From: Candidatus Aminicenantota bacterium
GTDB taxonomy: Bacteria > Acidobacteriota > Aminicenantia > UBA2199
Assembly: GCA_029938635.1 (NCBI GenBank)
Contig: JAOZUQ010000002.1
Location: 62,001-126,000, forward strand
Reading direction: 5' to 3'
DNA: 64,000 nucleotides
The notes under the pieces are model-generated. The model worked only from the letters and a program-made list of their open reading frames with translations. It had not been told where the DNA came from and made no database searches. Both the position numbers and the translations under genes were made by a program. Below, in pieces: positions 42,164 to 50,590 of this stretch; positions within the stretch are counted from its first letter, which is position 1, and every line of letters starts with the position of its first letter.

Positions 42164-42534
42164 TACATTCTCCTTTTAAAATCATCTTCCGTTCCAAAAA
42201 TCGTGTCCCGCCCCGCAGATATCAGATAAAGATTCAGGTTTTCATCATTTTCAAGCATGAAAGGGGTTCCCCATGGATCAATTATAAAACTATCGGTTCT
42301 CAAATAATGAGGAATGAGTTGATCCATGATCTCAGGATATTCGTTATTATCCATAAAATAAGAATTGATCGCATTCTCTATTGATGATATTTGTGACAGG
42401 ATCAAAGTGTTCTTTGATCTCTGCGGGGTATCTACCATTCTTTCAAGTGCAGATTGCTCTCCTTCCGATTTGTCACAACCGGATGGGAATATAAGCAGTA
42501 ATAGCATAATAGTTATAAACAAAAATTTTTTCAC
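42163..42534 (-). CDS. Lipoprotein with a GspG-like (type II secretion pseudopilin) C-terminal domain
   Basis: A 123-residue protein with a lipoprotein signal (LIFPSGC), not a prepilin leader. The mature part has a helix (SKNTLILSQISSIENAINSYFMDNNEYPE) and then the GspG C-terminal signature LIPHYLRTDSFIIDPWGTPFML with SAGRDTIFGTEDD, the calcium-binding loop of major pseudopilins. A GspG fold is thus attached to a lipid anchor; it could be a pilus-assembly competitor or a repurposed domain. Coupled to the EIIA gene by a one-base overlap. Confidence 0.8.
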   Translation of the reverse strand: MKKFLFITIMLLLLIFPSGCDKSEGEQSALERMVDTPQRSKNTLILSQISSIENAINSYFMDNNEYPEIMDQLIPHYLRTDSFIIDPWGTPFMLENDENLNLYLISAGRDTIFGTEDDFKRRM

Positions 42535-42627
42535 GGAGAAATTTTATAATAGTAAAAAAAAAATTACAACATTATTCAAAAATTGAAGCAAACTGCAATA
42601 GAATGTATTTTTTCAATTGGTTCAGTA

Positions 42628-42636
42628 TGTTATAAT
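42628..42636 (+). promoter_or_regulatory. Extended -10 promoter, leaderless geometry, cNMP-binding gene
   Basis: TGT-TATAAT (42628-42636), a perfect extended -10, followed by 6 nt and the ATG at 42643. The -35 region is only T-rich, as expected when an extended -10 carries recognition. Confidence 0.65.
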
Positions 42637-42642
42637 TTATTA

Positions 42643-43122
42643 ATGCAGTATCATGAAGACTTTATCGCAAGCCTGTTGAAGCGTCTCAACCTTTTCTCTG
42701 ATCTCGAAGCACATGCACTTCTCAAGCTTTCATCTCTTTTCAAAGAAAGAGTTTTTAAAGGGGGAGATATAGTTTTCAACGAGGATAGCATCGGAAATTC
42801 GATGATGATAATCACTTCGGGAGAAGTGAGGGTCTCCCAGAAATCTGATCCTGATAATGAAGAAGCATTGATCGTTTTGAAAAAAGGAGATCTTTTCGGT
42901 GAAATGGGATTGTTGGAGGACCTGCCTCGCTCTGCAACTGTAATTGCTCATACAAATGTTGTTATGCTGGAGATCGAAAGAGATGATTTTCTTGAATTCC
43001 TCAACAATGAAAGTGAGGCAGGTGTGAAAATTCTGATCAAACTTTCCAGGATACTCTCCGCACGTCTCAGAGATACCGACACAAAATTGAAAACCTTTAT
43101 AAGCCTGACCAAATGGCTTTAA
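42643..43122 (+). CDS. Cyclic-nucleotide-binding-domain protein without DNA-binding domain
   Basis: A 159-residue protein consisting of a CRP-like cNMP-binding fold: LFKERVFKGGDIVFNEDSIGNSMMIITSGEVRVSQ, KKGDLFGEMGLLEDLPRSATVIAHTNVVMLEI. The phosphate-binding-cassette FGEMGLLEDLPRSATV is intact (Glu, Arg), so nucleotide binding is credible. The C-helix (AGVKILIKLSRILSARLRDTDTKL) ends without HTH, so it must act by protein contact. An in-frame ATG at 42583 is rejected because the promoter lies downstream of it. Confidence 0.87.
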   Translation: MQYHEDFIASLLKRLNLFSDLEAHALLKLSSLFKERVFKGGDIVFNEDSIGNSMMIITSGEVRVSQKSDPDNEEALIVLKKGDLFGEMGLLEDLPRSATVIAHTNVVMLEIERDDFLEFLNNESEAGVKILIKLSRILSARLRDTDTKLKTFISLTKWL

Positions 43123-43146
43123 GTTTTTCCGGGCAAATTTTTCCAG

Positions 43147-44052
43147 ATGGCCTTATACAATAACCTGAATGAAAAAAGCTGGGAGGAAAAGTCCGGATTT
43201 TTTAAAAATAATTTCAGCCCATGCAGGCTCTGCCCGAGAGTATGTAATTCGAAAAGAAGCTCAGACATGGCCGGAGTATGCAGAGCCGGGAAAGATCTGC
43301 GGATAGCATCACATAACCTCCATTTCGGGGAAGAACCTCCTATATCAGGAGTGAGGGGATCGGGGACGGTATTTTTTTCAGGATGCACATTGAAATGTAT
43401 TTTTTGTCAAAATTTTCCAATTTCTCAACTCGATAACGGAAAAGTTTATTCGATTGACGATCTGGCACAGATCTTTCTGGAATTAAAAGAGAGAGGTGCC
43501 CATAATATAAATCTTGTCTCTCCCACACCTTATCTTTACCACATTGTTTCTGCATTGAGATCTGCATCAAAGCAGGGCCTTGATCTTCCGGTTGTCTACA
43601 ATTCAGGGGGATATGAAAGGGTAGAGATAATTAAAAAACTTAATAATATAATTGATGTATATATGCCCGATTTCAAATATTCCGACCCTGCAATTTCAAA
43701 AAAATATTCAGGTGTCTCAGATTACCCGGAAATGGCTTTTGATGCGATTTCCGAAATGTTCCGGCAGGTTGGTTCTCTTCTGGTTGACAAAAAGGGGATT
43801 GCAGTGAAAGGTGTGATAATACGGCACCTGATACTTCCCGGCCACATTAAAAATTCAAAAGATGTCCTTAAGAAAATAAGTGAAAGTAATTTCAGAGATG
43901 CATATCTGAGCCTGATGAGCCAGTTCTTTCCTGCCTACAACGCTTCAGGAGATGAACATTTGAAGAGGAGGCTTGAACCCGAAGAATATGAGGATGTAAA
44001 ATCATTCGCAGTTTCGAAAGGGCTTTTGAACGGATGGTTTCAGGACATCTGA
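43147..44052 (+). CDS. Radical SAM protein, pyruvate-formate-lyase-activase-like
   Basis: A 301-residue protein with the radical SAM signature CTLKCIFC (C-x3-C-x2-C) at about residue 82, preceded by a Cys-rich N-terminal segment CRLCPRVCNSKRSSDMAGVCRAG of the PflX/YjjI-like subgroup. PTPYLYHIV and VYNSGGYE follow, then DVYMPDFKYSDP. The substrate is unknown: no glycyl-radical enzyme gene is nearby. There is no Shine-Dalgarno; it follows the cNMP gene by 24 nt. Its 3' end overlaps the sirtuin gene by 13 nt. Confidence 0.88.
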   Translation: MALYNNLNEKSWEEKSGFFKNNFSPCRLCPRVCNSKRSSDMAGVCRAGKDLRIASHNLHFGEEPPISGVRGSGTVFFSGCTLKCIFCQNFPISQLDNGKVYSIDDLAQIFLELKERGAHNINLVSPTPYLYHIVSALRSASKQGLDLPVVYNSGGYERVEIIKKLNNIIDVYMPDFKYSDPAISKKYSGVSDYPEMAFDAISEMFRQVGSLLVDKKGIAVKGVIIRHLILPGHIKNSKDVLKKISESNFRDAYLSLMSQFFPAYNASGDEHLKRRLEPEEYEDVKSFAVSKGLLNGWFQDI

Positions 44053-44885
44053 TCCGATATTATCAAGTCAATGTTACTAAGCACTTCTGCGGCACCTGCG
44101 GCAATGCCGATGTTACCTTGAGGAACCTGAGGATCTCTCATGTTTATCCTTACGAGAACAGAATCAAACATATTGAGGAATTTTTCAGACATATATCTTA
44201 CGGTCGGGACTGCTGTTCCTGCTCCGCATTCAATTATCACAAGCTTTTTTTCTGAAAGACCTTCACGCCACTCCAGCAAATTCCTGTGCTGAACATGAGT
44301 TCTGTCAGAGAGCCAGTTCCAGTCACCGAACATAAGTATGTTCGGCCTTGCAACAGATTCGCATTTTTCACAAACAGGAAGATCTCCTTCCGATCTCATG
44401 GTGTCAACATCAACTTTTATCTCAATTGATGAAGCATCCCGTATATCTGAGCAGGATGAGGCACATTGGAGAAAATTTATCGAGCCGTGGCACTCTTCTA
44501 TTTTCTCTTCGGAAAACCCGGCTTTCTGAAAGTGACCATCAACATTTGATGTAAAAATAAAAAAATCATCATTTTTCATTTCTGACCATTTTTTAAGTAT
44601 AGTGAATCCGTTATGAGGGATAGTTTTTCTATATAAATTAAGCCTGTGGCCGTAAAAACCCCATGCAAACTTCGGATCAGATTGAAACCCTTCAGGATTG
44701 GCCATCTGGTAAAAATTCAGGCCAAGTTTTTTGTATGGAGGATAAGCATTCCAGAATCCCTCATTTCCCCGAAAATCGGGAAGTCCGGAATCAACACCCA
44801 TCCCTGCTCCGGCCCCTATAAGAATTGCATCGGCATCCCTGATCAGGGCTGCAGCTTCTCTGATCTTCTCAATATTGTCTTCCAC
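44040..44885 (-). CDS. Sir2-family NAD-dependent protein deacylase
   Basis: A 281-residue sirtuin. The NAD site is GAGAGMGVDSGLPDFRGNEGFW; FTSNVDGHFQKAGF and the catalytic His in IEECHGSI follow; four Cys in LQCASSC and CEKC form the zinc ribbon; RPNILMFGDWNW and ECGAGTAVPTVR complete the fold. It starts with GTG at 44885. The GAGAGMGVDSGLPDFRG form matches a bacterial subgroup with a variant of the usual GAGxSxxSGIPDFR. No clear promoter was found. Confidence 0.92.
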   Translation of the reverse strand: MEDNIEKIREAAALIRDADAILIGAGAGMGVDSGLPDFRGNEGFWNAYPPYKKLGLNFYQMANPEGFQSDPKFAWGFYGHRLNLYRKTIPHNGFTILKKWSEMKNDDFFIFTSNVDGHFQKAGFSEEKIEECHGSINFLQCASSCSDIRDASSIEIKVDVDTMRSEGDLPVCEKCESVARPNILMFGDWNWLSDRTHVQHRNLLEWREGLSEKKLVIIECGAGTAVPTVRYMSEKFLNMFDSVLVRINMRDPQVPQGNIGIAAGAAEVLSNIDLIISDQMS

Positions 44886-44939
44886 TTCATGTTAATTACT
44901 CTTAAATTAAAAAAAAATCAAACAAAAATGGATAAGTCA

Positions 44940-44967
44940 TTGTGAATATCAGGTTTTTTAGTATAAT
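44940..44967 (+). promoter_or_regulatory. Promoter of serC
   Basis: TTGTGA (44940-44945), 16 bp, TATAAT (44962-44967). A leader of about 25 nt includes GGGAGAG before the ATG at 44999. Confidence 0.65.
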
Positions 44968-44998
44968 TCAATTTAAAATATTTTTAGGGAGAGATTAA

Positions 44999-46066
44999 AT
45001 GAAAAAACACAATTTTTATGCCGGACCGGCAATTTTACCGCAGGAAGTACTTGAAAAAGCCAAAGCAGAATTAACCAGCCTTAACGGGATCGGGCTTTCG
45101 GTAATGGAAATAAGCCACAGGTCCAAGGATTTTGATGCAATAATTACAAGTGCTGAAGAAAATTTTAAAAAACTCCTTAATATCCCTGACAATTACCATG
45201 TTCTGTTCCTTCAGGGAGGAGCCAGTCAGCAATTCGGAATGATCCCGATGAACCTTCTTAAGGGTGGTACCGCGGATTATGTCAATACCGGAGCATGGGC
45301 TAAAAAAGCAATTAAAGAAGCTAAACTTTTTGGTGATGTAAATGTAGTTGCCAGCTCGGAAGATAAAGATTTTTCATATATTCCGAAAGAATTTAATTTT
45401 ACCGATGGTTGTGAATATGTTCACATCACTTCCAACGAAACAATCGGTGGTATCCAGTTCAACGACTTTCCGGACACCGGAGATATACCCCTGATAGCAG
45501 ATATGTCATCTGACATCATGAGCAAAAAGCTGGATATTTCAAAATTCGGGCTTATTTATGCCGGAGCACAGAAGAACATAGGCCCATCGGGAGTTACTCT
45601 CGTTATCATAAGGGACGACCTGGTTAAGAATTCAGCTGATGGAATTACAACGATGTTAAGCTATAAAACACACGCAGAGAAAAAATCACTTTATAATACT
45701 CCTCCTTCATTCGGCATTTATATCATAAAGCTGGTTACAGACTGGCTGATCGAACTCGGCGGATTAGATGAGATCGAAAAGATCAATGCAGAGAAAGCGG
45801 GACTCCTTTATGACAAGTTCGATTCAGATGATTTTTACAATGGAACCGCAAATAAGGAAGACAGATCAAAGATGAATGTTACATTCAGACTCCAGTCGGA
45901 AGAACTTGAGAAAAAATTCATTGAAGAAGCAACTGCTGCAGGATTTATCGGCCTGAAAGGACACAGAAGTGTCGGAGGCTGCAGGGCATCAATTTATAAT
46001 GCATTGCCGCTGGAAAGTGTTCAGGAACTTATAAAGTTCATGGACGAGTTTGAAAAAAACAACTGA
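44999..46066 (+). CDS. serC: Phosphoserine aminotransferase
   Basis: PLP enzyme that makes phosphoserine from 3-phosphohydroxypyruvate in serine synthesis. The 355-residue protein is full length: NFYAGPAILPQEVLEKA, LNGIGLSVMEISHRSKDF, YHVLFLQGGASQQFGMIPMNLL, VHITSNETIGGIQF, and the PLP-lysine segment LIYAGAQKNIGPSGVTLVI; C-terminal GLKGHRSVGGCRASIYNALPLESV is diagnostic. Serine made here would be a substrate of the SPT-like enzyme (functional link is inference). Confidence 0.96.
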   Translation: MKKHNFYAGPAILPQEVLEKAKAELTSLNGIGLSVMEISHRSKDFDAIITSAEENFKKLLNIPDNYHVLFLQGGASQQFGMIPMNLLKGGTADYVNTGAWAKKAIKEAKLFGDVNVVASSEDKDFSYIPKEFNFTDGCEYVHITSNETIGGIQFNDFPDTGDIPLIADMSSDIMSKKLDISKFGLIYAGAQKNIGPSGVTLVIIRDDLVKNSADGITTMLSYKTHAEKKSLYNTPPSFGIYIIKLVTDWLIELGGLDEIEKINAEKAGLLYDKFDSDDFYNGTANKEDRSKMNVTFRLQSEELEKKFIEEATAAGFIGLKGHRSVGGCRASIYNALPLESVQELIKFMDEFEKNN

Positions 46067-46113
46067 TACTTAGCTTCAGATTCTGATATTCCGATCTTAT
46101 AGTCATCATTAAC

Positions 46114-47427
46114 ATGGGAAAAAGTATACTTTCAACAAAAAAGATATTTATATTCTGGGCCCCCCTTGCCGCGACATGGCTGATGATGTCATTGGAGGGC
46201 CCATTTCTTGCCGCTCTTATAGCCAGGCTTGATTTGCCGAAGTATAACCTGGCCGCTTTCGGTGTTGCTTTTTCCTTTGCGCTTATTGTTGAAGCCCCGA
46301 TAATCATGCTGATGAGCGCCTCAACTGCATTGGTGAAAAACAGACACGACTATATTTCACTCCGGAATTATACATTTATGCTGAATTCAGTTATCACTGT
46401 TTTTATGATTTTCGGGCTGATCCCGCAGGTTTTCCATTTTATCGCTCAGGATCTGATCGGCCTCCCTTCGAAAATTGCCAACCTCACATATGTTGCATCT
46501 CTTCTCCTTCTTCCATGGCCGGCTGCGATCGGCTTCAGACGGTTTTACCAGGGATTATTGATAAGGCATAATCTGACCCGGCTGGTAGCATACGGAACTA
46601 TAGTCAGGCTGATAGTCATGTCTTCAACTGCCCTGCTTCTTTACAAATTAAAGATCAGCGGAGCCTATATTGGCGCTGCGGCACTTTCTGCAGGTGTAAT
46701 AGTAGAATCGATCTTCAGCAGAATAGTTGTGAGAGGGACGATCAAACTGATCAAAAGTAAGAAAGAGGATGAAAAAGAGAAAAAGCTGAACTTCAAGTCG
46801 ATCTCAACATTTTATTTCCCCCTTGCATTAACAGCTATGCTGGCCCTCGGTGTACATCCCATGGTCACTTTCTTTATGGGAAAGAGCAAATTTCCCATCG
46901 AATCACTGGCAGTCCTTCCGGTTATCAACTCACTCATATTTGTGTTCAGGAGCCTGGGATTATCCTATCAGGAAGTGATCATTGCTCTTCTCGGAATGAA
47001 TGAAAAGAATTATGAAGGGATAAAAAGATTCGCTTTCTATCTCGGAACATTTCTCTTTGTAACTCTTTCTCTGATACTCTTCACACCGGCCCTCAGTATC
47101 TGGTTCAATAAAGTTTCCGGACTATCATTTGAACTTGCTGAATTTTCTATCCTTCCCGCTCGTATACTTGTAATTCTACCGGTCCTTACATTACTCATAT
47201 CTTTTCAAAGGTCATTACTTGTCCATACCAAAGAGACAGGGCCGATCAAGGGAGCTTCACTAATCGAAATAATCATGATCATATTTACTTTATATATAAC
47301 CGTATCACAGTTCAGGTTGCCCGGGGCAATCGCAGCAGCAATCTCCTACACCGTAGGCCGCCTCTTCGCTAATTCTTATCTACTCCCCTCCCAGCTCAAC
47401 GCAATAGACTCTTTAAAAAAAAGATAA
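46114..47427 (+). CDS. MATE/ANKH-like multidrug or lipid-type exporter
   Basis: A 437-residue, about 12-helix membrane protein of the MOP superfamily. The start LAATWLMMSLEGPFLAALIARLDLPKYNLAAFGVAFSFALIVEAPIIMLMSASTALV has a MATE-like helix-loop-helix pattern close to ANKH-like bacterial members; the second half repeats the fold (FPLALTAMLALGVHPMVTFFMGKS). The start has no Shine-Dalgarno; TATAGT lies 10 nt upstream. Substrate unknown. Confidence 0.75.
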   Translation: MGKSILSTKKIFIFWAPLAATWLMMSLEGPFLAALIARLDLPKYNLAAFGVAFSFALIVEAPIIMLMSASTALVKNRHDYISLRNYTFMLNSVITVFMIFGLIPQVFHFIAQDLIGLPSKIANLTYVASLLLLPWPAAIGFRRFYQGLLIRHNLTRLVAYGTIVRLIVMSSTALLLYKLKISGAYIGAAALSAGVIVESIFSRIVVRGTIKLIKSKKEDEKEKKLNFKSISTFYFPLALTAMLALGVHPMVTFFMGKSKFPIESLAVLPVINSLIFVFRSLGLSYQEVIIALLGMNEKNYEGIKRFAFYLGTFLFVTLSLILFTPALSIWFNKVSGLSFELAEFSILPARILVILPVLTLLISFQRSLLVHTKETGPIKGASLIEIIMIIFTLYITVSQFRLPGAIAAAISYTVGRLFANSYLLPSQLNAIDSLKKR

Positions 47428-47535
47428 CCCAGCTCGGCTATCAGCCTTCAGCATCCAGCTTCAGCCAAAAGAACCTGTAGTCATTCCGCCATAGATAGCA
47501 AAAGTGCCTGTCCCCTTTCTTGATAATTATAGATT
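47428..47535. repeat. Repeat-bearing spacer with REP-like GTGCCTGTCCCC motif
   Basis: A 108-nt spacer between the MATE-like gene and the SGNH gene. It contains a short degenerate run of TCAGCC/CAGCTTCAGCC units (about 47430-47468) and AGTGCCTGTCCCC (47503-47515). The latter is of the GGGGACaGgcAC type that often accompanies REP-associated tyrosine transposase elements; a related GGGGACGGTG pair lies at 50406 and 50654. Confidence 0.5.
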
Positions 47536-48852
47536 CTATTGAATAATTTTTTCTCGTAAATCAAAAACTTTCAAGGGATAGATCTCTGCCAGCAGTGAAA
47601 TAATCCTGTCAGCAATAACCCGATGTCCTGCCGGGCTCGGGTGATTCCCTTTAACATCCTCTAAAAGTACCTCCCATCCTAAATAATAATTCATAAAATC
47701 ACCATATATATCAACACAGAGAAGTTTTTCTCTTTTTGACATTGTAACAAGACTCTTATTCAGTTCTTCTGTTTTTTTCTTAAAGAACTGAATGCCGCTG
47801 AGATATTGTTTTTGTGGCGGGATCGTAATGTATACAGGAAGCAATCCAAATTCGTTTTTTGCAATTTCATAAATTTGTTTGATGTTTTCACACGTGCTTG
47901 AGCATGAGAAACTACCATTTACAACATCATTTGTACCAAACATGATCAAGCAAATATATGCATTAATGCCCTCGAAGTCTTCTCTCATTCTCAAAAGCCC
48001 TTTATAGGAAGAATCTTTATTCACGCCAAGATTAACACCTTGTGTTTTACGGAAATTATCACTTAGGAACTCTGCAACCCTTGACCAATAGGTCAATTCC
48101 GGATGATAGGAGTCCTCGAGGTCATTCATTCTGATCTTTCCCCATGTGATACTATCTCCAAAACCAATCAAATACTTTAGTGAATCAGAAGTAGTCGCTC
48201 TTTGAGTTCTTTTTTTTAAGTATGCATTTTTTTTCTTCTCCAATAGCCTCACGTTGAAATCATCAAGGGAAACAATATATAGAAAACTATTATTAATTGT
48301 TTCTGTTTCAAGATAAAAAGAAGACTCTTCAGACAAATGATTGTTTTTTATTTTAATTGTTTTTTCATTCATATCCGTGAAAGTGATCCTTCTCATTTTT
48401 TTTCTAAAAAGATCGTAAAGAAAGAGATCCTCATTATTCGAATTTTTGATTCCCCTGAAAATTATCACTCTAGGTTCAAGACCACTGAAAATAACCTCCG
48501 TCTCTTTCGAAATGAAGCTGAATTTATCATCAATAACGATCTCGCTGTTATCAATGAGAGAATTGTAGAAGATCATCCGGGAATCACCTCCTCTATAATT
48601 TATCCAGGTTACAAAAACTTTATCCCCGTTAACAAATGTTTTCGGAAACAAATTTTCACCAGAAAATGAAGAACTAAGATTTTTTACGCTTTCAGTATCA
48701 ATCATGATATCGCTTCTTCCCACATCTAACTCAACCCAAACGGCACCAGCAAGATTGCTCAATCTGAACTTTGACTTTGAAATAACCGTTCCATTAACAC
48801 TTTGACATACAAGTATAAAGATAATAATAATTGTTGAAAATATCCTTTCCAT
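47536..48852 (-). CDS. SGNH/GDSL hydrolase with extra N-terminal domain
   Basis: A 438-residue exported protein with a signal peptide at residues 1-22. Residues about 25-220 form a beta-rich domain of unknown family. The C-terminal SGNH fold has block I GFGDSIT (catalytic Ser), a block III FGTNDV (Asn), and block V NHPSPAGH. The catalytic Asp is usually two residues before the block V His; here the sequence is EDVKGNHP, with the nearest Asp five residues away, so the dyad geometry may differ. AGGAGG precedes the ATG. Diverges from the HTH/FG-GAP gene. Confidence 0.82.
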   Translation of the reverse strand: MERIFSTIIIIFILVCQSVNGTVISKSKFRLSNLAGAVWVELDVGRSDIMIDTESVKNLSSSFSGENLFPKTFVNGDKVFVTWINYRGGDSRMIFYNSLIDNSEIVIDDKFSFISKETEVIFSGLEPRVIIFRGIKNSNNEDLFLYDLFRKKMRRITFTDMNEKTIKIKNNHLSEESSFYLETETINNSFLYIVSLDDFNVRLLEKKKNAYLKKRTQRATTSDSLKYLIGFGDSITWGKIRMNDLEDSYHPELTYWSRVAEFLSDNFRKTQGVNLGVNKDSSYKGLLRMREDFEGINAYICLIMFGTNDVVNGSFSCSSTCENIKQIYEIAKNEFGLLPVYITIPPQKQYLSGIQFFKKKTEELNKSLVTMSKREKLLCVDIYGDFMNYYLGWEVLLEDVKGNHPSPAGHRVIADRIISLLAEIYPLKVFDLREKIIQ

Positions 48853-49003
48853 CTCCCCTCCTGCCTGATTTTGCTTTCAGCAAACTCTCTTTGTTTCGGT
48901 TTTATAATCTTGGGAAAATTATTTAAATAGCTTTGAATCCAATGTCATTTCTTTTCATATCTTGTCGCTATTAAAGCTCCTTTTTGATAGAATATTTTCA
49001 GAT

Positions 49004-50305
49004 ATGGACAATTCGGATAAGTTATCTTCATGGAAAGAAATTGCAAATTATCTCGATGTTGAGATCAGGACATGCCAGAGGTGGGAGCAGGAAGCCGGGC
49101 TCCCTGTACTCCGGTATACAGACACTCCCCGGTCAAGGGTTTTTACAACCAAAAAAGAATTGGATAAATGGCTTGACAGATCAGGTAAACCTGAAAACGG
49201 GGCAAAACAGGTACCCGGTGGAGTTTTAAAAGGATCTATCATACTTGCATTACTTATAATAGTGGTGATCTCTGTCCTTTTTATAGCAAATAAAAATGAT
49301 GATAAAAATCCTACTGAATTTAGAATTATCAATCAGGACTTGGTAATTCTGAATTCAAAAAGCTCTGAATTATGGAGATTTGACACAGAGGTTAGAAACC
49401 TGTGGCCTGAGAACAGGTATCGGAACCATTTTCAGATAAAATATTTCAATGGCAAATATAATAAATTTCCCATGATAATAATAAAAGATATAGATAATGA
49501 TAAGAAGAATGAGGTCCTGTTTGGAATTCGGACAGAAGATAAGACAAATTGTGGAGAGATTTACCTGTTTGATCACAAGGGGAAAGTTTTGTGGAATTAC
49601 AAACTTGGTAAAGAGATGCAATATGGAAAGGAGATATATTCAGGTGATTATGCTCCTACAGGAATTGACATATATGATCTCAACAATGACGGCAAGAATG
49701 AGATAATAATAATTTCCGCTCACTTACTATACTTTCCGACTGAGTTCATCATATTAAACTTAAAAGGGACAAAGATCGGTTCTTACTGGAATTCCGGTAG
49801 AATAGCAGATTATGCTTTCCTGGATCTGAATGACGACGGAATCAAGGAAGTGATCCTCTCGGGAATGAACAATGAATACAATAAAGCTTGTTTTGCCATT
49901 TTCAATCCTGATAAAATATCGGGTTTTTCTCCTCAATTGAAGGATAATTATAAATACAGGAACTGGATCAAGGGATCAGAAAAATACTATTTAATATTGC
50001 CGAGGACAATAATAGACAAGATGAGCCCTTCCAGAACTTTTGCAAACAACATTATTGTGCTGAAAAACGGTTCTCTTTCAATTAAAATGTGGCCTAGTGG
50101 TGTTTATTTTGAATTTGATAAGGATCTTAATATACGATCCATTAATCTCAGTGATAAATTTATGAATAAAATGAAGACCACCCAAACGTTTATTAACAAT
50201 GAATTCTCTGCCAAAGAATATGTGAACGACCTTAAAAAGGGAATCCAATATTTTAACGGCAAAGATTGGGTTCTAGAACCTGCATCCTCAAACCCGATAT
50301 TATAA
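49004..50305 (+). CDS. Membrane-bound one-component regulator: HTH, single TM helix, FG-GAP-like periplasmic domain
   Basis: A 433-residue protein. Residues 5-50 (SSWKEIANYLDVEIRTCQRWEQEAGLPVLRY) form a MerR/excisionase-type helix-turn-helix with the QRWE recognition helix. One hydrophobic helix (LKGSIILALLIIVVISVLFIAN) follows at about 72-93. The remaining 340 residues are predicted periplasmic with FG-GAP/VCBS-like repeats carrying acidic loops (DIDNDKKNEVLFG, DLNNDGKNEIIII, DLNDDGIKEVILSG). Such a layout lets an outside signal control DNA binding directly. The ATG at 49004 is chosen over 48962 because TGA-TAGAAT lies 10 nt upstream and the HTH begins here. Confidence 0.8.
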   Translation: MDNSDKLSSWKEIANYLDVEIRTCQRWEQEAGLPVLRYTDTPRSRVFTTKKELDKWLDRSGKPENGAKQVPGGVLKGSIILALLIIVVISVLFIANKNDDKNPTEFRIINQDLVILNSKSSELWRFDTEVRNLWPENRYRNHFQIKYFNGKYNKFPMIIIKDIDNDKKNEVLFGIRTEDKTNCGEIYLFDHKGKVLWNYKLGKEMQYGKEIYSGDYAPTGIDIYDLNNDGKNEIIIISAHLLYFPTEFIILNLKGTKIGSYWNSGRIADYAFLDLNDDGIKEVILSGMNNEYNKACFAIFNPDKISGFSPQLKDNYKYRNWIKGSEKYYLILPRTIIDKMSPSRTFANNIIVLKNGSLSIKMWPSGVYFEFDKDLNIRSINLSDKFMNKMKTTQTFINNEFSAKEYVNDLKKGIQYFNGKDWVLEPASSNPIL

Positions 50306-50494
50306 TCTAAAGAAGACTCTTATGATTCCTATCTCCCTCTGGGAGAGGCAAGGTGAATTCGCTTTAGCGAAGAGAAAGCAGCCTGGGCTGGGTCAGATCC
50401 GGGGGGGGGACGGTGCTTTACTTCTTGACTTTATATTGAACTAAATATTGGGTCGAGAAGTCACAAGTTTCTCTTAATCGAATGCTCTACTTCC

Positions 50495-50519
50495 GGTCAC
50501 TTCGACAAGCTCAGTGACC
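50495..50519 (+). repeat. REP-like hairpin copy 1
   Basis: GGTCACT-tcgacaagctc-AGTGACC: 7-bp perfect stem, 11-nt loop. It is homologous to the reverse complement of the copy at 50566-50590, with the stem base pairs changed on both sides in concert. Confidence 0.75.
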
Positions 50520-50565
50520 AACTAAATTAAGTGACCACTATTTTATCGGTAGCTGAACTGTATCC

Positions 50566-50590
50566 GGTGGCTGAGCCTGTCGAAGCCACC
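50566..50590 (-). repeat. REP-like hairpin copy 2, inverted
   Basis: GGTGGCT-gagcctgtcga-AGCCACC on the plus strand; its reverse complement aligns with copy 1. Stem CA/TG of copy 1 is GG/CC here, preserving pairing, and the loop core CTTCGACA(A/G)GCTCAG is kept. Confidence 0.75.

Noticed and set aside
42583-42642. A 20-codon N-terminal extension of the cNMP-binding protein.
   Set aside because: A perfect extended -10 (TGTTATAAT) at 42628-42636 sits inside it and 6 nt before the next ATG.
44893-44921. A leaderless-type promoter for the sirtuin gene.
   Set aside because: TTGATT is present but the hexamer 17 bp away is TAATTA, only a 2/6 match to TATAAT; not enough to call.
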